Shown piece after piece: positions 42,354-51,411 of a stretch of 64,000 nucleotides of DNA. Location of the stretch: positions 1 to 64,000 of the forward strand of contig CAIQCK010000081.1 in the NCBI GenBank assembly GCA_903870275.1, given 5' to 3'. Under the pieces are notes generated by a model. The model searched no databases, was not told where the DNA came from, and saw only the letters and a program-made list of their open reading frames with translations. Source of the DNA: an uncultured bacterium. Lineage in GTDB: Bacteria; Verrucomicrobiota; Verrucomicrobiia; CAIQCK01. Each line of letters begins with the position of its first letter. Position 1 is the stretch's first letter. The position numbers and the translations under genes were made by a program.

Positions 42354-44564
42354 ATGAAGATCCAACGCCTGACCCCACACATCATCGCGCTCGCTTTTGC
42401 CACATTCACCACCATACGAGCCGCCGAGGAGTGGGGCGTTTACCGTATCGCGCCCGTCAGCACGCCGACGATGGTGTTGGAGGCTGTGGATTCGGGCCGC
42501 GAGGACGGCACCGTGGTGTCTATCAACAAACCCGCGGGCGGCGCGAACCAGAAATGGATTATCACGCCGCGCGAGGACGCGTTTTTCACGATCAAGCCCG
42601 CGCATGATCCTTCGCTCGTGCTCGCGGCGGCAAAGGGCGGCGTGAAAAGCGGAACCGCCATCGTGCTGGAGAAGGATGGCGGCCAGCCGTGGCAGTTGTG
42701 GGCTCTGACGAAGCGTGACAACGGCAGCTATAGCCTCACGCCGAAGCACGCGCCCGCGCTCGGTATTGATCATCTGGGCGGCAAGCCGAATCCCGGAACG
42801 AAGATAGATCTCTGGACCTGCAACCCGAACGACCAGCACTTGCAGTGGTTCATCAAGCCGCTCGCCGGCACCGGCGTTGCGGCGGCATCGGCGGCGGATG
42901 ACGCAAACAAATACGTGCCGCCTGCGATCAAGCCCGAGGACATCCTTCCCGGCACCACCAAGCAGTTCAAGTTCACGGAGAGCAAGGTTTTCCCCGGCAC
43001 CGTGCGCGAGGTGACGGTTTTCATCCCGGCGCAATACGATGGCAAGAAACCCGCGTGCGTTTACGTGAAGACCGACGGCTTCAACCCGCGCGAGAAAACG
43101 CTGATGGAAACGATGATCGCGACAAAGGAAATGCCGGTCACCATCGGCGTCTTCGTGCGGCCCGGCGAACTGCCCCCGCCGATGAAGGGTACGCCGGGCC
43201 GGCGCAACCGCTGCTTCGAATACGACGGCGTCAACGACAACAACGTGCGTTTCTTCACGGAGGAATTGCTGCCATTCGTCGCGAAGGAATTCGGACTGAA
43301 TCTCTCGACCGACGGCAACGACCGCTGCATCTCCGGCGGCAGCAGCGGCGGCATCGCGGCGTTCACGGCGGCGTGGAACCGGTCCGAGGCGTTCAGCCGC
43401 GTGTATGCGGCGAGCGGAAGTTGGGTGGCGTTCCGCGGAGGGCACGAGTTCCCAACGATGGTGCGCAAATTCGAGGCAAAGCCGATCCGCGCCTTCCTCA
43501 CCACGGCCACGCACGACATGGAAAACTGCGCGGGCGACTGGTTCCTGCTCGATCAGGAGATGGACAAGGCGCTGAAGTTTTCCGGCTACGACTACCAGTT
43601 TCGCATCATTGAGGGTCGCCACGTCCAGGGCTACGCGGAGCACTGGCAGGAAGCCATGGCATATCTGTGGAAAGACTGGCCTGAACGCGTGAAGGCTGGC
43701 CCGAGCGCGCCGCGTGCGCAGGAAATTCTGGTTCCCAATGAAGGCTGGCAGCTCGTTGCCGAGGGTTTCAAGAGCACGCGTGGCCCGGCGTGCAATGCGA
43801 CCGGCGAGGTGTTCTTTGCCGACACTTCCAACAACAAGATTCACCGCATTGATCTCGATGGAAAAGTGAACGAGTTCGTCGCGGACGCGGGCCAGGCGCA
43901 CTGCGTTAGCATCGGCGCGGACGGCACGTTGTTCACCATCTCGGAAAAGTCGGGCAAGCTCATGAGCTACGACACGGCGGGCAAGGGGAGCGTGGTGATG
44001 GACGGCATCCTCGGTCACTCGATTCTCGCGCGACCTGACGGCGGACTCTACGTCACCAGCAACGGCGACAAGCCGAACGAGCCGGGCAAAGTCTGGTTCG
44101 TCAAGGACGGCAAAAAGACGCTCGTGGATTCCGGCATGAAATTCGCCACCGGCATGGCGTATCGTCCGGATCAATGGCTGCTCTCCGTCGCCGATGGCCA
44201 TTCGAAGTGGGTCTACAGCTACCAGATCAATGCCGACGGCACGCTCACGAACAAGGAGCGATTCTTCCCGTTGTATGTCGCTGACTGGGACGATGACGCG
44301 GGCGCGGAGTGCGTGTGCTACTCGCTCGAAGGCCGGCAATTCATCGCCACCCGCAGCGGTGTGCAGATCAGCGCCGACGATGGCCCCACGCAGATCATCC
44401 TTCCCGTGCCGGATCGTTCCCGCGTGACCGGCGTATGCCTCGGCGGCAAGGACAAGGACACGCTCTACGCCTTCTGCGGCAACAAAATCTGGAAGCGCAA
44501 AGTGCAGCACCACGCGATGGGCGCGTTCACACCTTGGACGAAAGCCAACGGCACGAAGTTGTGA
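42354..44564 (+). CDS. Ricin-type lectin / esterase D / SMP-30 propeller fusion
   Basis: A 736-residue exported protein; start set at the ATG at 42354 (MKIQRLTPHIIALAF, signal). Residues about 25-170 are a ricin-B/CBM13-like trefoil (VLEAVDSGREDGTVVSI, NQKWIITP, HLQWFIKPL). About 195-420 are an esterase-D-type alpha/beta hydrolase with GGSSGG (nucleophile S331) and a His in EGRHVQGYAEHW. About 430-735 are an SMP-30/gluconolactonase-like six-bladed propeller (EVFFADTSNNKIHRIDLDG, DGGLYVTSNG). Lectin, esterase and lactonase-like functions in one chain suggest attack on ester-decorated sugars. Follows the SGNH gene by 80 bases. Confidence 0.75.
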   Translation: MKIQRLTPHIIALAFATFTTIRAAEEWGVYRIAPVSTPTMVLEAVDSGREDGTVVSINKPAGGANQKWIITPREDAFFTIKPAHDPSLVLAAAKGGVKSGTAIVLEKDGGQPWQLWALTKRDNGSYSLTPKHAPALGIDHLGGKPNPGTKIDLWTCNPNDQHLQWFIKPLAGTGVAAASAADDANKYVPPAIKPEDILPGTTKQFKFTESKVFPGTVREVTVFIPAQYDGKKPACVYVKTDGFNPREKTLMETMIATKEMPVTIGVFVRPGELPPPMKGTPGRRNRCFEYDGVNDNNVRFFTEELLPFVAKEFGLNLSTDGNDRCISGGSSGGIAAFTAAWNRSEAFSRVYAASGSWVAFRGGHEFPTMVRKFEAKPIRAFLTTATHDMENCAGDWFLLDQEMDKALKFSGYDYQFRIIEGRHVQGYAEHWQEAMAYLWKDWPERVKAGPSAPRAQEILVPNEGWQLVAEGFKSTRGPACNATGEVFFADTSNNKIHRIDLDGKVNEFVADAGQAHCVSIGADGTLFTISEKSGKLMSYDTAGKGSVVMDGILGHSILARPDGGLYVTSNGDKPNEPGKVWFVKDGKKTLVDSGMKFATGMAYRPDQWLLSVADGHSKWVYSYQINADGTLTNKERFFPLYVADWDDDAGAECVCYSLEGRQFIATRSGVQISADDGPTQIILPVPDRSRVTGVCLGGKDKDTLYAFCGNKIWKRKVQHHAMGAFTPWTKANGTKL

Positions 44565-44671
44565 GATTGAGAAATACAGAAAAACCCGCTAAGGCCGTGA
44601 GCCGCCGCCTGCAACGCGCAGCAGGATCTCCGCGACCAGCCGACGGCAGGCAGTGGCAGATTCTTCATATC

Positions 44672-45973
44672 ATGAACAAGCTCAGCATCCTTACCCTTAC
44701 CGCCCTGCTGCTCGCGCCACTGGAAGCAGCGCCGTCCAACGACTACGTCGATGCAGGTGTCGGCAGCGTGGACATTACTCCAACCGAGTCAGTCATGCTG
44801 GCGGGCTCGCCTGCTCAATTGAAATCTTCATCGGTAAGCACTCGCCTGTATGTGAGGGCGTTGGTTCTTTCAGCAGGAGGGCTGAAGGTGGCGGTTGTTA
44901 CCTTAGACACGTTGAAATACCCCGTGGAACATGTGGTGCGGGCACGCCGGCAGATCGAGAAGACCACCGGCATTCCGGCCAGCAACGTCATTATCTGCGC
45001 TTCCCACACTCACCGCGGCCCGCTGTGGTCCTATTACAAAGACCAACTGGTAACACCCATTGCGGAGGCGGTGACGATTGCGGCACGCGATCTCACGCCG
45101 TGCAGGTTCGGAACCGTAAAAGGCAAAGCCGAGGGCGTGAGCGAGTGCCGAAGGGTGATCAAAAATGGAAACGCCTGGAACCGATGGCAGTTGAATCCTT
45201 TGGAAAGAGATAAATATCCTGCGGAAGGTCCGGCCGATTCCGAGTTCGATGTGCTGGCGTTGACTGGCAAAGACGGCAGATACAAGGCGGTTGTGTATAA
45301 CTTCGCCTGTCACGCCGCCAACACCCGCGCACTCGTCATCTCGGCGGATTTTCCCGGTGATGTTCAACAATATGTCCAGAAGCACTTGGGATATGAAGTG
45401 CCCACGTTGTTCCTCACCGGAGCCTGTGGCGACGTGAATCCCGTTTACAACGTGAGCAGGGAGCTCTTGGGTGAAAAGCTCGGAGGAGAAATCCTGCGGT
45501 GTCTTGGACGCCTCGAACCCATCGCCAAGCCGTCGCTGGCGATTGAAAGCCGGGAGATACAAATGCCGGGAAGAGAGCATCCGGAACTCAAGGAGGCGGA
45601 GATCGCCCGCAATTGGCCCGGACAGCTCGAACATTACAAGAAGTCGTTTAACGACATGAAGAAGAGGGAAAAAACGAGCTACCCATTTTTCTTCACCGGT
45701 ATCCGCATCGGCGAGGACTTCGCGATTGTGACCAATCCCGACGAGCTGTTTTGTGGAATTGGAATAAGCATCAAGAAGGAATCGCCCTTCAAGCACACCA
45801 TGGTCGCGGAACAGACCAACGGCGCTCACGGCTACGTCCCAACGCTAAAAGCGTTTGAAGGAGGCAGCTATGAAACTTGGTTTGGGGAGCACTCCTACCT
45901 CACCACGCGGGCTGGCGAGATCATCGAAAAGGAATCACTGGACATCCTGAATCGCCTGAAAAACACAAAATAG
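44672..45973 (+). CDS. Neutral/alkaline ceramidase-like exported protein
   Basis: A 433-residue exported protein; start at the ATG at 44672, which begins a Sec signal. Family motifs: VGSVDITPTES, ICASHTHRGPLW (zinc histidines), VVYNFACHAANTR, VISADFPGDVQQYV and LTGACGDVNPVYN. True neutral ceramidases are longer (over 600 residues, with a C-terminal domain), so this is the short form common in Planctomycetota/Verrucomicrobiota with unknown substrate, presumably an amide such as an N-acyl amino sugar or lipid. Near the end of the second operon; a paralogue follows after 16 bases. Confidence 0.8.
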   Translation: MNKLSILTLTALLLAPLEAAPSNDYVDAGVGSVDITPTESVMLAGSPAQLKSSSVSTRLYVRALVLSAGGLKVAVVTLDTLKYPVEHVVRARRQIEKTTGIPASNVIICASHTHRGPLWSYYKDQLVTPIAEAVTIAARDLTPCRFGTVKGKAEGVSECRRVIKNGNAWNRWQLNPLERDKYPAEGPADSEFDVLALTGKDGRYKAVVYNFACHAANTRALVISADFPGDVQQYVQKHLGYEVPTLFLTGACGDVNPVYNVSRELLGEKLGGEILRCLGRLEPIAKPSLAIESREIQMPGREHPELKEAEIARNWPGQLEHYKKSFNDMKKREKTSYPFFFTGIRIGEDFAIVTNPDELFCGIGISIKKESPFKHTMVAEQTNGAHGYVPTLKAFEGGSYETWFGEHSYLTTRAGEIIEKESLDILNRLKNTK

Positions 45974-45989
45974 AAATGCAGAGGTTCCA

Positions 45990-47351
45990 ATGAGAAGCGT
46001 ATTGGCGTTGAGTGCTATGTTGGTTCTATTCGCTGCTGCCGCGCTTGCCGGGGATGGTGAAGGAATGCGAAGGGAACTGAGGGTTGGGTTCAGCCAGGTG
46101 GATATTACGCCGCCTGTCGGGGCCATCATCACCGGCCCGGCCCTCCCCCGCAGCGTTGGCACGGACGACCCCCTGTTTGCGAAGACACTGGTGGTTCAGA
46201 GCGGCGACCGAACGCTGGCCATCGTGGGGGTGGACCTTGTCAAGATTACGCGCGATCTGGCCGATGCGGCCATCGCTCAGGCGTCTCGGCGAACGGGGAT
46301 CGGTCGTGATGCGGTGATGATCTGTCCCAGTCACAACCACAGTTCGCCCTTCGTCCCGACGGGGGGCCCGGATAACAAGGGCTACCTCTCGACTTTGCCG
46401 GGGCTTATCGCCGATAGCGTCGAGCAGGCACACAAGGCGCTGCAGCCGGCCCGCATGTTCCTAGGACGCTCTCTGGTTTACGAGGGTCATCATAACCGGC
46501 GGGTGGTGTCCAAGGCCGATGGATTGGTGCTGAATACCTGGTTGAAGAAGGTAAATGACCTAGAGCAGACCCCGCAGGTGTTAGGCACGGAGGGTCCCAT
46601 AGACCCTGAGCTGTGGGTGGCCCGGTTCGACGCTCTGGATGGAACAGTGCTCGGGACGCTGGTGAACTTTACCTGCCACCCCGCGTTGCATGACCGCATC
46701 CGTCTTAAGACGTGGTCAGCGGACTTTCCCGGTGTTATCGCCGAGCAACTAGCACAGGCGTATGGGAAACAGGCGATCTGTGTATTTACCCAGGGCTGCT
46801 CCGGCAACATACAACCTCCCGTGACTTTTACCCCGGACTGGCAGGAGAGAGCGGCGGTCTTTGCGAGAGCGGCGGTGGACGCAGCCAAGGGAGCGACTCC
46901 CATCAAGGGGCCGATAGGCGTGGGCTTCGCTCGGCGCGATGTGACGGTGCCATGCCGAAATCCCGCAGAGCAGCGCGAAGGGGCCATTGCCCGGTTGGGC
47001 TGGCGACCCGACCAGTTCAACGCTGCCAAGCGCGAGGCAGCGCGCATGCCCAAGACCCGCAAAGTCCCGGTGAACGCCGCGCGAATCGGCCCGCTGGGCA
47101 TTGCGACCAACGCCGGAGAACTCTTTGTGGAGTGGGGGTTGTCCGTGAAGAAACGCTCGCCCTTTCCCCACACCTTTGTGAGCGAGTTGACCAACGACTG
47201 GGTCGGCTACGAGCCCACCGCGCAAGCCTTCCAGCACGAGGGTTACGAGACTCTGGCAGGCGTGGACTTTGTGTCGCTCGAGGGGATCCAGACGTTGGTG
47301 GATACGGCGGTGGAGTTGCTGCAGGGTTTGTGGGAAGCGGATGGCCATTAG
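45990..47351 (+). CDS. Neutral/alkaline ceramidase-like exported protein, paralogue
   Basis: A 453-residue exported protein with signal peptide MRSVLALSAMLVLFAAAA. Motifs parallel those of the preceding gene: VGFSQVDITPPVGAIITG, ICPSHNHSSP, LVNFTCHPALHD, WSADFPGVIAEQL and FTQGCSGNIQPP. The tail motif FVSELTNDWVGYEPTAQAFQ matches VAEQTNGAHGYVPTLKAF of its neighbour. It has the N-H-S variant of the zinc loop. The two differ widely, so a local recent duplication is unlikely. Last gene of the operon, followed by a terminator-like hairpin. Confidence 0.8.
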   Translation: MRSVLALSAMLVLFAAAALAGDGEGMRRELRVGFSQVDITPPVGAIITGPALPRSVGTDDPLFAKTLVVQSGDRTLAIVGVDLVKITRDLADAAIAQASRRTGIGRDAVMICPSHNHSSPFVPTGGPDNKGYLSTLPGLIADSVEQAHKALQPARMFLGRSLVYEGHHNRRVVSKADGLVLNTWLKKVNDLEQTPQVLGTEGPIDPELWVARFDALDGTVLGTLVNFTCHPALHDRIRLKTWSADFPGVIAEQLAQAYGKQAICVFTQGCSGNIQPPVTFTPDWQERAAVFARAAVDAAKGATPIKGPIGVGFARRDVTVPCRNPAEQREGAIARLGWRPDQFNAAKREAARMPKTRKVPVNAARIGPLGIATNAGELFVEWGLSVKKRSPFPHTFVSELTNDWVGYEPTAQAFQHEGYETLAGVDFVSLEGIQTLVDTAVELLQGLWEADGH

Positions 47352-47370
47352 AGAACAGTTTATTTCCTTC

Positions 47371-47406
47371 TGCGGAGCGAGATTCTTCGTGCTCCGCATG
47401 TTTTGT
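47371..47406 (+). terminator. Probable intrinsic terminator of the 33-47 kb operon
   Basis: TGCGGAGC (47371-47378) and GCTCCGCA (47391-47398) form a perfect 8-bp stem with a 12-base loop, followed by TGTTTTGT. It lies 20 bases after the stop of the second ceramidase-like gene. The T tract is short, so strength is uncertain. The rest of the gap to 47564 holds nothing evident. Confidence 0.55.
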
Positions 47407-47564
47407 CTGCTGTATAACCGTGATTCGGTGCATGTCCAACAAGCCGAACTCGTTGTGTCAAATCGCCCTGCATCGGTGGCTTGCAATCGCGACTTCTGCT
47501 GGTTTGACGGCGAAGACTGGAGTGTCAGTCAGGCCGCCTGAGTCGCCCTGACCAATCTCACTTT

Positions 47565-49214
47565 ATGAAACTTTACACAGCCATTGTTTGCTTCATTCTT
47601 GGGCTCGCATCGCTTTGCGTTGACGCGCAAACGCCGTTGCTCACGCTCTCGGAAAAATTCCCGCGCGGCAAAGCACCGGGGACTGGACGCGAAACCGTCC
47701 AGCTCACCAGCGGCGAGGCGGCATGTTATCCGCTCTATTACTTCACCCCGTCCATCAGCCGCAATGGGAAATTTCTCGTCTATCACCGCTACGAAAAGAA
47801 AAACGTCCAACTCTGGCGGCTCAACCTTGCCACCGCCGAAAACGTCCAGTTGACCCACGCCACCGGCACGAACACCGATTGGCATCCCTGGCAACGGGAA
47901 GCCGGTCTCGGCGGCGTGATGGATTACCGCGCCACCCTTAACGTCGCCCGCAACCTTCTCGTCTATTTCGATGGCCGCCAGGCCCGCGCCATCGAGCTGG
48001 AGAGTTTGCGCGAACAACCGCTCTTCGAACTGCCCGCCGGCCGCGAAGCCATCGGCCAGAACACCACCACTCCCGACGGCCAATGGCTGCTTTACATCGA
48101 CGCTCCCGCCGGCGCCGAATATCAGAAACCGTGCGTCGGCGCCAAATTGATGGCTTACAACTTCGACACCCACGAGCAACAAATGGTCTTCAATGTGGAC
48201 AACGCCATCCATCACGTGCTGGCTTACGACAACAGCCATTTCATCGTCAACCATCCGCCCGGCCACAATGGCATCATGTGGACGGCGCTGGGCAGCGGCC
48301 AGTGGTGCGAACTGCGTTGGGGCGATCCCGGCGTCGTCGGCCACGCTTGTCACCAACTGCCCACCGCGCGGGGCATCAGCTACGAAGTCTTCGGCGCCGG
48401 CCGCTGCGTGGTCAGCGGCCTTTACGATCCCTTCGCGCGGCGGCGCTTCGAGTTTTTCCTGCCGAAGGAATTCGCATACACGCACACCGGCTGGGACCGC
48501 GAAGGACGGCTCTGGTTTTGGGAAACCACCGGTCGCGCGGGCCACAGTTTGTGGGTGCTGGAAAAAATGGATCGCGTGGCGGGCGGCCGCTTCAAGCCGC
48601 TGACGGGCCACTGGCCGTTGGTCGCGGCGGGCCAGCGCGGCCATTTCCATCCGCAACTTACGCCCGACCGCCGTTGGGTGTTGATGACCGGCGGCGACGA
48701 CAACCAATGCGCGCAGGTTTTCCTGCTCAACGTGGCCGACGTGCCCGACACGGAAGGCCTCGACGCCTCGCTGCTGAGCGCAACCGGCGCGAATGACGTG
48801 CGCGTGCCCGGCCAACTGATCGGCGCGCCCGCGATTGAGATGGAGCGCGTCAAGCTCGGCGGCGACGCGTTGGCAACGGTGGAGTTCAACAGCGGCCAGA
48901 GTTACGCCGGCGAGGCGTATCGTTATCTGGGCGACGGTGCGATTGAGTTGACGTTGCCAGTGGCGCCGAAGCCCGGCCAGATTTTGGAACTGCGCTGGGG
49001 CGCGAAGAACGACGACCGTCAGGCGACGCTGACGATGAACGGAAAACAGTTCCCGCTGCGCAGTGGCGGTTACAACGGATATCGCTGGCTGGGCGTTCCC
49101 GTCCCCGCCGCGATCGGCGGTGAGAAATACGAGATCAAGTTGGAAGCGCCCGAAAAAGGCAAAGCGGCGTTTGTGTCGGCGGTAAGGGTGCAGGAGAAGG
49201 CGAAAGGGAAATAA
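47565..49214 (+). CDS. Oligogalacturonate-lyase-like beta-propeller protein
   Basis: A 549-residue exported protein (signal about 1-21). Residues about 35-400 form a propeller like PL22 oligogalacturonate lyases and TolB-type repeats: PSISRNGKFLVYHRYEKKN, TPDGQWLLYIDAP, GHFHPQLTPDRRWVLMTGG. Histidines in NAIHHVLAYDNSHF and GHFHPQ are in places where PL22 enzymes bind the metal. The last 150 residues are a jelly roll. Activity on unsaturated or sulfated galacturonides is possible but unproven. It stands alone between the second operon and the hydrolase fusion. Confidence 0.6.
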   Translation: MKLYTAIVCFILGLASLCVDAQTPLLTLSEKFPRGKAPGTGRETVQLTSGEAACYPLYYFTPSISRNGKFLVYHRYEKKNVQLWRLNLATAENVQLTHATGTNTDWHPWQREAGLGGVMDYRATLNVARNLLVYFDGRQARAIELESLREQPLFELPAGREAIGQNTTTPDGQWLLYIDAPAGAEYQKPCVGAKLMAYNFDTHEQQMVFNVDNAIHHVLAYDNSHFIVNHPPGHNGIMWTALGSGQWCELRWGDPGVVGHACHQLPTARGISYEVFGAGRCVVSGLYDPFARRRFEFFLPKEFAYTHTGWDREGRLWFWETTGRAGHSLWVLEKMDRVAGGRFKPLTGHWPLVAAGQRGHFHPQLTPDRRWVLMTGGDDNQCAQVFLLNVADVPDTEGLDASLLSATGANDVRVPGQLIGAPAIEMERVKLGGDALATVEFNSGQSYAGEAYRYLGDGAIELTLPVAPKPGQILELRWGAKNDDRQATLTMNGKQFPLRSGGYNGYRWLGVPVPAAIGGEKYEIKLEAPEKGKAAFVSAVRVQEKAKGK

Positions 49215-49366
49215 AAGATGGAGCATGCCGGCATCGCACCAGCAGGGTTAAAGCCCATGTTACGTCGTTTGCGGGTTGAACACTCGTGCCACCGGACAGC
49301 GCATGATGAAGTCAGCGGCACGGAGTTTGAGTTGAAACGAACTTCACATTCAGGATTGATGGCTTC

Positions 49367-51364
49367 ATGAAACATCACGCAACCCTCGTTTGTCTCCTCC
49401 TCGGTCTTGCGCCTCTTCACGCAGCCGACGCGCGGGGGCCGCTCGCGCCGACCGTCTTCGCCGGCGATACGCTGCCGCGCACCGCCGAGACGTTTGAGAT
49501 CGCTAGACATAAAGCCTTCCTCTACGCCGCGCCCAAACCGGCGGCGGGCAAGCCCTGGGTCTGGTTTGCGCCCACGATCAAAGGCGTATCGCTGGCGGGA
49601 CGGAAGATGTATTTCGAAGGGCTGCTGAATACAGGCATCAGCATCGCGGGATTCGATCTCGGCGAGGTGCGCGGGGCGCCGGCCAGCACGGCGAAGTTTA
49701 CGCTGTTCTACGACGAGATGGTGCGCCGCGGCTGGTCGCCCAAGCCGATCCTGCTCGGCCAGAGCCGCGGCGGCCTCATGACGCTCGCGTGGGCCTTTCG
49801 GCATCCCGACAAAGTGTGTGCGTGGGTGGGCATCTATCCCGTGTGCAACCTCACCAGTTACCCGATGAAGAACAAAGAGGTGACGCTTGCCGATTACGCC
49901 CTGACCGAGGCCGAATTTGTCCCCCGGCTCAAGGAATTCAACCCGGTGGACAATCTGCAAGGTTTGCTGGCGAACAAGGTACCGATGTTCGTTGTGCATG
50001 GCGACTCCGATACGCTGGTGCCTTATGACGAGAACACGCGCCTGCTCAAGGAACGCTACGAAGCTGGCGGCGGCCAGATCACCGTGAAAATTATTCGCGG
50101 CGAGGGGCACAAGGCTACGCCGTCGTTCTTTGAGTGCCGGGAGTTGCTCGATTTCGTGACGAGCGTTACATCTGTTTCATTGCAGCCGGGACCGCTGCAG
50201 CCTGTCCTCCAGTCCTTTGTGGACAAGAAGATCGCGCCCGGAGTCGTTGCGCTCGTCGCGGACAAGGACGGTGTGCTCGCGCTCGACAAGGCGGGCTACG
50301 CGAGCCTCGCGACCAAGACGCCGATGCGCGACGACGCGGTGTTTTGGATCGCCTCAATGAGCAAGTCGCTCACTGGCACGGCGCTGATGATGCTCGTAGA
50401 TGAAGGCAAGGTGAGCCTCGACGATCCGGTGGAGAAGTATCTGCCCGAGTTCAAGGGCCAGATGGTCGCCGGACCGGATGGCAAGGACACGCCGCATCCG
50501 CCGAAACATCCGATCACGGTGCGCGAAATCATGAGTCACACGAGCGGCCTGGTGCTCGCCAGCGAGAAGACTTTGAAGCAGACACATGTGCTGAAGGACG
50601 ACGTGGCCGAGTATGCCAGACGCCCGCTGCGCCAGGAACCGGGCACGAAGTATGAGTATAACAACTGCGGCATCAACACCGGCGGGCGCATCATCGAGGT
50701 CGTGAGCGGGATGAGCTACGCGGAGTTCATGCAGAAGCGGCTGTTCGATCGGCTCGGCATGAAGGACACGACGTGCTGGCCGAACGAGGAACAGGCCGCG
50801 CGGCTCGCGCACACGGCGCGTTTCACCGAGGACAAGAAGGATCTCGTGGAGATCGTGCAGGACGCAAACGTGAAGCCGGAGCACATCTTGAAGTTCAGCG
50901 GCGGCGTGCCGGTGCCGGAGGCGGTGACGCGGGACATGGGCTTCGGCATGGCCTTCGATTATGGCAAACGCTACGCGATGCCCGCGGGTGGTTATTTTTC
51001 CACCGCGCGCGATCTCGGCCGGTTCTGCCGGATGCTGTTGCGCGGCGGCGAACTCGATGGCAATCGTTGCCTTTTCGAAAAAGCGGTGCGCACGATGAGC
51101 GCGTCGCAGATCGGCGATGTGAAATTGAGCGCACAGGAAAGCTACGGTGTCGGCTGGTCGGTGAAACTCACCAACGAAGAAGGCCCGGCTCCCGGCAGTT
51201 TCGGCCATCGCGGCGCTCGCCGGACGGCGATGTGGGTGGACCCGAAGAACGGACTGGCGATGGTGATTCTCGTGGAGCGTTTCGACATGAGCGGCCCCGA
51301 GCAGAAGGAGATGTACGGTTCGTTCATGAAAGCCGCGATTGAGAAATACGGAAAGGCCCGGTAG
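49367..51364 (+). CDS. Fusion of an alpha/beta-hydrolase and a class C beta-lactamase-like hydrolase
   Basis: A 665-residue exported protein with a signal peptide of about 20 residues. Residues about 25-265 are an alpha/beta hydrolase with LLGQSRGGLMTL (nucleophile S133), VHGDSDTLVP (Asp) and GEGHKATP (H248). Residues about 275-660 are a complete serine-hydrolase domain with S330-M-S-K333, Y431-N-N433 and FGHRGAR. Both halves keep catalytic residues, so it should have two active sites. The second half parallels the free-standing hydrolases at 1824 and 55977. A linker TSVTSVSLQPG joins them. Not a sequencing artefact: one uninterrupted frame with a single start. Confidence 0.87.
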   Translation: MKHHATLVCLLLGLAPLHAADARGPLAPTVFAGDTLPRTAETFEIARHKAFLYAAPKPAAGKPWVWFAPTIKGVSLAGRKMYFEGLLNTGISIAGFDLGEVRGAPASTAKFTLFYDEMVRRGWSPKPILLGQSRGGLMTLAWAFRHPDKVCAWVGIYPVCNLTSYPMKNKEVTLADYALTEAEFVPRLKEFNPVDNLQGLLANKVPMFVVHGDSDTLVPYDENTRLLKERYEAGGGQITVKIIRGEGHKATPSFFECRELLDFVTSVTSVSLQPGPLQPVLQSFVDKKIAPGVVALVADKDGVLALDKAGYASLATKTPMRDDAVFWIASMSKSLTGTALMMLVDEGKVSLDDPVEKYLPEFKGQMVAGPDGKDTPHPPKHPITVREIMSHTSGLVLASEKTLKQTHVLKDDVAEYARRPLRQEPGTKYEYNNCGINTGGRIIEVVSGMSYAEFMQKRLFDRLGMKDTTCWPNEEQAARLAHTARFTEDKKDLVEIVQDANVKPEHILKFSGGVPVPEAVTRDMGFGMAFDYGKRYAMPAGGYFSTARDLGRFCRMLLRGGELDGNRCLFEKAVRTMSASQIGDVKLSAQESYGVGWSVKLTNEEGPAPGSFGHRGARRTAMWVDPKNGLAMVILVERFDMSGPEQKEMYGSFMKAAIEKYGKAR

Positions 51365-51411
51365 TCTGGCATCCTCTTGAAACGTGTGTTCGCAGCGTGG
51401 AGGTTTTGAAT

